A DNA stretch of 64,000 bases from Opitutaceae bacterium (lineage in GTDB: Bacteria > Verrucomicrobiota > Verrucomicrobiia > Opitutales > Opitutaceae), in contig JAQUYL010000005.1 in NCBI GenBank assembly GCA_028691845.1, forward strand, positions 62,001 to 126,000, given 5' to 3'. This document shows positions 61,032 to 64,000 of this stretch, one piece after another (within the stretch, counting starts at the first letter, position 1; every line of letters starts with the position of its first letter). A program made the translations under genes and the position numbers. The notes beneath the pieces are model-generated. The model saw only the letters and a list, made by a program, of their open reading frames with translations. It did no database searches and was not told the DNA's origin.

Positions 61032-63086
61032 CTATTCCACGAGCATCTTGAAGACGGCGTCGATACTGTCTCGGTAGAACTCGATGGTGAGCTTGGTCCA
61101 GTATTCGTCGGGCAGGTCGTTGAGTTGACGTCTTGCCGAGACCGGAAGCAGCAGAACTTGGGCGCGCTTATCTAACGCGAGTTCCACGACCTTCGCTGCG
61201 TTTGGAAGAATCTCGACTGAGCCCCCCAGGTTCAGCGAGCCTGCGATGATGGCACCGCCACGCGTGTTCTTGCCGAGAAGTGCACCGCAGAATGCAACCA
61301 GCGCGGGCAAGCTCAGGCCGGTACCCGTCTTCTCCGAATCGATGGCGCGCATCTGAATCGAAAACTCCTCCTCACGGGGATTGCGGTCGCCGACGAGTTC
61401 CTTCGCGCGAGTGTAGAGGTTCTGCTCGGCGACTTTCACGCTCTCCCGGAATGATGGCGGCGTTGGCTGGTTGAGCACACGCACCCCCGAGCCCGGACCG
61501 CAAGTGACCTCCAACCGATACAGCGCCGGTCCGGTTTCAGGCGATCCGGGACTGGCTGCCCACACCTGACCCGCCGGTAGCGGGTCGGACTCAATTGCTT
61601 CGTCGCTGTGCAGTTCGGGCGTGGACACGAATTGCTCCACGCCTTCCGCGCCGAGGATGTAGCTGAAATGGGTGTTGCGAAATTCGCTCTTGAACACGCG
61701 CTTTTGCTGCTCCTTTACGCGGCGGCGCGATTCCAACGCCAGACGAACCATCCACTCCAGGTCTTCGTCCGATAGCCCTTGGGTGGCGTCGGGAAACACC
61801 AGCTTCAGCAACCCATTCATCGTCTTGTTGACAGCCTCGATGTCGCGACCACTGAGTGCGCCACCGAGATGCACCCGTCCCTGCAACTGCGAGAGACGGT
61901 TGCTCGAACGGAGACGGGTCCAGGCCTCGCTCAGGAAGTCGCTGACCAATCCGAAATGCTGCGTCAGGTGTTCGGTCGGGTTGAGTTTTGGAAAATCCCA
62001 GCCCGAGACGTAGCTGTGAAGGCGATCCATGAACGCGGTGTCGTTGCGCATTTCCGGCGGCAGCGGACTGAGCAAATGCGCGATGCGCTGTTGTTGCTCT
62101 ACGTCCACGTCGAGATTGCCCACCATCACGAGACTGCCCTCGGCCCGGATGTTGTCCTTGCCGCGGCTGAATTGGCCGGAGGCCATGTAGCCTTTCATGA
62201 TGTTCACGCCGTCCTTCTGGTCGAAGGAGATGCCGGACACTTCATCGAAGCAGACCACGTCGTATTGGCAAACGAGGCCGCGCTGACCGCTGGCATTATT
62301 GACGAACATCTTCGCCACGGTCGCCTTGCCGCCCGAAATTAAGTGCGCGTAGGGCGAAATTTGCTGAAAGAGGTGACTCTTGCCCGTGCCGCGCGGCCCC
62401 AGCTCCACCAGATTGTAGTTTCGTTCCACAAACGGGACCATGCGCAGCAGCGTCACTTTTTTCGCCCGATCCGACAGTGCGCTTGGCTCTAGCCCGATTG
62501 AACGCATGAGAAAATCGATCCACTCCTGCGTGGTGAAGGCCACTCGGCCCTTGCCATAAACCTCAAGAATATCGGACTTCGACATCTGGATCGGACGGAT
62601 GCTCTCGATACTGAACGGACGGCCGTTCTGCTCCTGCGCGATGACGCCGTCGTAGCCCAGCGTCACTTCGGCGAAGAAACCATCGGTGAGCATGCGTTCG
62701 TTATCCGTGACCATCTGGCTGGAAATCCGCACATCACGCAGCGCGAGACTCGGCAGTTCGGCGACGTAGCAGTCATTCCTGGCGTCGAGCTTGGCTTTCA
62801 CGAGGTCGATGATCCGCACGGAGCCGTCCTCTTTTGCCCGCGCCTTGAAAAGCTCCTCGTCGCCGGTGCGCACCGTGCGGTCTTTGAGTTGCTGCTCAAC
62901 GATGGCGAGGCCCTCGGCAATTTCCGCCTCGTTGACGCTTGCGCAGTAGCGGCCGAGGAGAAACTCGACGACGTAGGTCGGCACGGGATATTGCCGCGCG
63001 TATTTTCGCACCAAGTCTTTCCGGACGAGGAAACCGTCGTAAGTCTTGGCTGCCAGTGAATCAAGGTGGTCGAGTTCCATGCTCAT
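61032..63086 (-). CDS. brxL: BrxL, BREX Lon-like ATPase
   Basis: 684 residues, the usual BrxL length. Walker A GPRGTGKS is at 230-237 and Walker B YDVVCFDEV at about 275-283; the Lon-like C-terminal domain is at about 570-684. Lys632 sits where the Lon catalytic Lys would be, but the GPSAG serine box reads GTGLS (588-592), with Gly at the Ser position, so protease activity is doubtful, as reported for other BrxL proteins. The start overlaps the pglZ stop by 4 bases. BrxL is the normal last gene of type I BREX. Confidence 0.93.
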   Translation of the reverse strand: MSMELDHLDSLAAKTYDGFLVRKDLVRKYARQYPVPTYVVEFLLGRYCASVNEAEIAEGLAIVEQQLKDRTVRTGDEELFKARAKEDGSVRIIDLVKAKLDARNDCYVAELPSLALRDVRISSQMVTDNERMLTDGFFAEVTLGYDGVIAQEQNGRPFSIESIRPIQMSKSDILEVYGKGRVAFTTQEWIDFLMRSIGLEPSALSDRAKKVTLLRMVPFVERNYNLVELGPRGTGKSHLFQQISPYAHLISGGKATVAKMFVNNASGQRGLVCQYDVVCFDEVSGISFDQKDGVNIMKGYMASGQFSRGKDNIRAEGSLVMVGNLDVDVEQQQRIAHLLSPLPPEMRNDTAFMDRLHSYVSGWDFPKLNPTEHLTQHFGLVSDFLSEAWTRLRSSNRLSQLQGRVHLGGALSGRDIEAVNKTMNGLLKLVFPDATQGLSDEDLEWMVRLALESRRRVKEQQKRVFKSEFRNTHFSYILGAEGVEQFVSTPELHSDEAIESDPLPAGQVWAASPGSPETGPALYRLEVTCGPGSGVRVLNQPTPPSFRESVKVAEQNLYTRAKELVGDRNPREEEFSIQMRAIDSEKTGTGLSLPALVAFCGALLGKNTRGGAIIAGSLNLGGSVEILPNAAKVVELALDKRAQVLLLPVSARRQLNDLPDEYWTKLTIEFYRDSIDAVFKMLVE

Positions 63087-64000
63087 GAGATTTCTCCGAT
63101 GGTGGTGGGTTGGTGATCGATGACCTGTCCCGCGGCATCCAAAAGCACGACGCTCGCGGCGGAGCCTTCGAGGGAATCATCGCGGACGGCGAGGCTACCA
63201 ATGCCCTCCGCATCCACTTCCTTGGCAGCGGCTGCGAGGGATTGTGCCTGTTTCCAATTCTGCCGCAGGTCGACCTTCAGCCCGGCGCTGGCACCTTGGA
63301 TTTGCACGCGGCAGCGGAGTCCCCGCCAAGAGATGGCTCCGATTTTCGCCGTGATCTTCGCGATGGTCCGCTCAACCAAGAGGTCGGGCGTGATGCTTTC
63401 CTGCGGGCTGATCCCGCCGTGGGAGTATTCGTTGCCGGCGAGGAAGGCTCCGATACCGTGTGGAACGGCGATCCGCACGTGCGGATTCCAGAACCAGCCA
63501 TACTCCGGCACCGTGCTGGCCGACTCTCCCTTAAGTGTGGCACAACGCGCCCACTTCGACGCCGCGAGGTAGTGGGGCAGATCCACCTTCGGTAGACCAC
63601 CGGGCAACAGCAGCCACCCGTGATCGGTAATCACCCGCACGGCAGTCCACCCGCCGTTGAGCAGGCTTTCGATCCGCTCAACCAAAGCCTCGACCTGAAG
63701 ATCGAGGTGGCGGGGTAACTCCCCTTGCAGAGAATGTCCCAGATGGTCGAATTGCCCGGATTCACTCCAGCCACCGGCCTCAGCGCCGACCGGAATTTTC
63801 ACTTCGCCGGGTTCGATGACTTCGACGCCCTTTTTCGCCATCGCATCCCGCAGGCGTTGCGCCGAGGCGACTTGGTTTGAGTCCCGAAACAGCGGCTGAA
63901 AATCCTCCGCCGCCTCACGGCCTTCAATCAATTGCCGCACCGGCGTGGCGGCGGGTTTGGCCGTGGCCGTGACGCTGGGCACCGTGGTGAGTCGCGCCTT
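63083..64000 (-). CDS. pglZ: PglZ, BREX phosphatase-like protein (3' part)
   Basis: The gene enters from the right edge; about 305 codons are visible. The frame stays open to the edge, and the visible RLTTVPSVTATAKPAATP matches an internal block of BREX PglZ, so the GTG at 63982 is not the start. Further on, VRVITDHGWLLLPGGLPKVD (an alkaline-phosphatase-type metal site) is characteristic. PglZ partners the PglX methylase. The rest of pglZ, pglX, brxC, brxB and brxA should lie beyond 64000. Confidence 0.88.
   Translation of the reverse strand, partial: KARLTTVPSVTATAKPAATPVRQLIEGREAAEDFQPLFRDSNQVASAQRLRDAMAKKGVEVIEPGEVKIPVGAEAGGWSESGQFDHLGHSLQGELPRHLDLQVEALVERIESLLNGGWTAVRVITDHGWLLLPGGLPKVDLPHYLAASKWARCATLKGESASTVPEYGWFWNPHVRIAVPHGIGAFLAGNEYSHGGISPQESITPDLLVERTIAKITAKIGAISWRGLRCRVQIQGASAGLKVDLRQNWKQAQSLAAAAKEVDAEGIGSLAVRDDSLEGSAASVVLLDAAGQVIDHQPTTIGEIS

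Noticed and set aside
63083..63982. Complete 299-residue gene starting at GTG 63982
   Set aside because: The frame stays open to the window edge and the first residues match an internal block of PglZ, so it is the 3' part of a longer gene.
1..64000. CRISPR arrays, tRNA and rRNA genes
   Set aside because: No regularly spaced identical repeats with unique spacers and no convincing tRNA cloverleaf or rRNA segment was seen by eye; a tRNAscan-type search would settle it.

Overview
The window is high-GC bacterial DNA without rRNA, tRNA or a CRISPR array that I can see. The gene families (exosortase-associated EpsI, a Pgl-type polysaccharide locus, many nucleotidyltransferase and toxin-antitoxin modules) fit a Verrucomicrobiota-type genome, but that is an inference from gene content. 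It reads as a patchwork: a conjugative transfer module, a polysaccharide locus, a recombinase/ParB module, an integrase module, and the downstream end of a phage-defence operon.

1-21150, transfer module. On the minus strand lie VirB2, VirB3, VirB4, a VirB7-like lipoprotein, VirB5, a small membrane protein and a VirB6-position protein that leaves the window. Divergent from them are a protein with two tandem ribbon-helix-helix-like units and a stand-alone ClpB-like ATPase. After an AraC regulator and a VapBC-type pair come the coupling protein and TraM-, TraL- and TraK-like proteins (minus), an oriT-like intergenic region, a TrwC/TraI-type relaxase-helicase, and a 1717-residue DNA methylase-helicase resembling the DarB antirestriction protein. 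A GCATA-N3-GCATA motif occurs upstream of all the transfer operons.

21200-46120, polysaccharide locus, transcribed leftwards. It encodes UDP-HexNAcA synthesis (TviB and TviC types), a flippase, a polymerase, several glycosyltransferases, an asparagine-synthase-like amidotransferase, a deacetylase and methyltransferases. It also holds a complete Pgl-like bacillosamine set (dehydratase, aminotransferase, acyltransferase, phosphoglycosyltransferase and a PglA-like transferase). The PglA-like enzyme carries a fused acyl carrier protein and is followed by an adenylating enzyme and a ketoreductase-like SDR. HepT/MntA and MazEF modules interrupt the locus.

46275-48870 holds nucleotidyltransferase pairs and a GbsR/MarR-type regulator with a degenerate second copy of its 3' end. 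48987-52832 is a four-gene operon (zinc-ribbon protein, large serine recombinase, two ParB/RepB-like proteins). 53015-57908 has an XRE regulator, a dead ISL3 transposase, a tyrosine integrase and a small plus-strand cargo operon.

58191-64000 (minus) is the downstream end of a BREX operon, partial PglZ then BrxL. It is followed at once by a DUF4365-APAZ nuclease subunit and a short Argonaute with a degraded PIWI site, the two parts of a SPARDA-type system. This BREX-SPARDA arrangement is the most interesting feature of the window.
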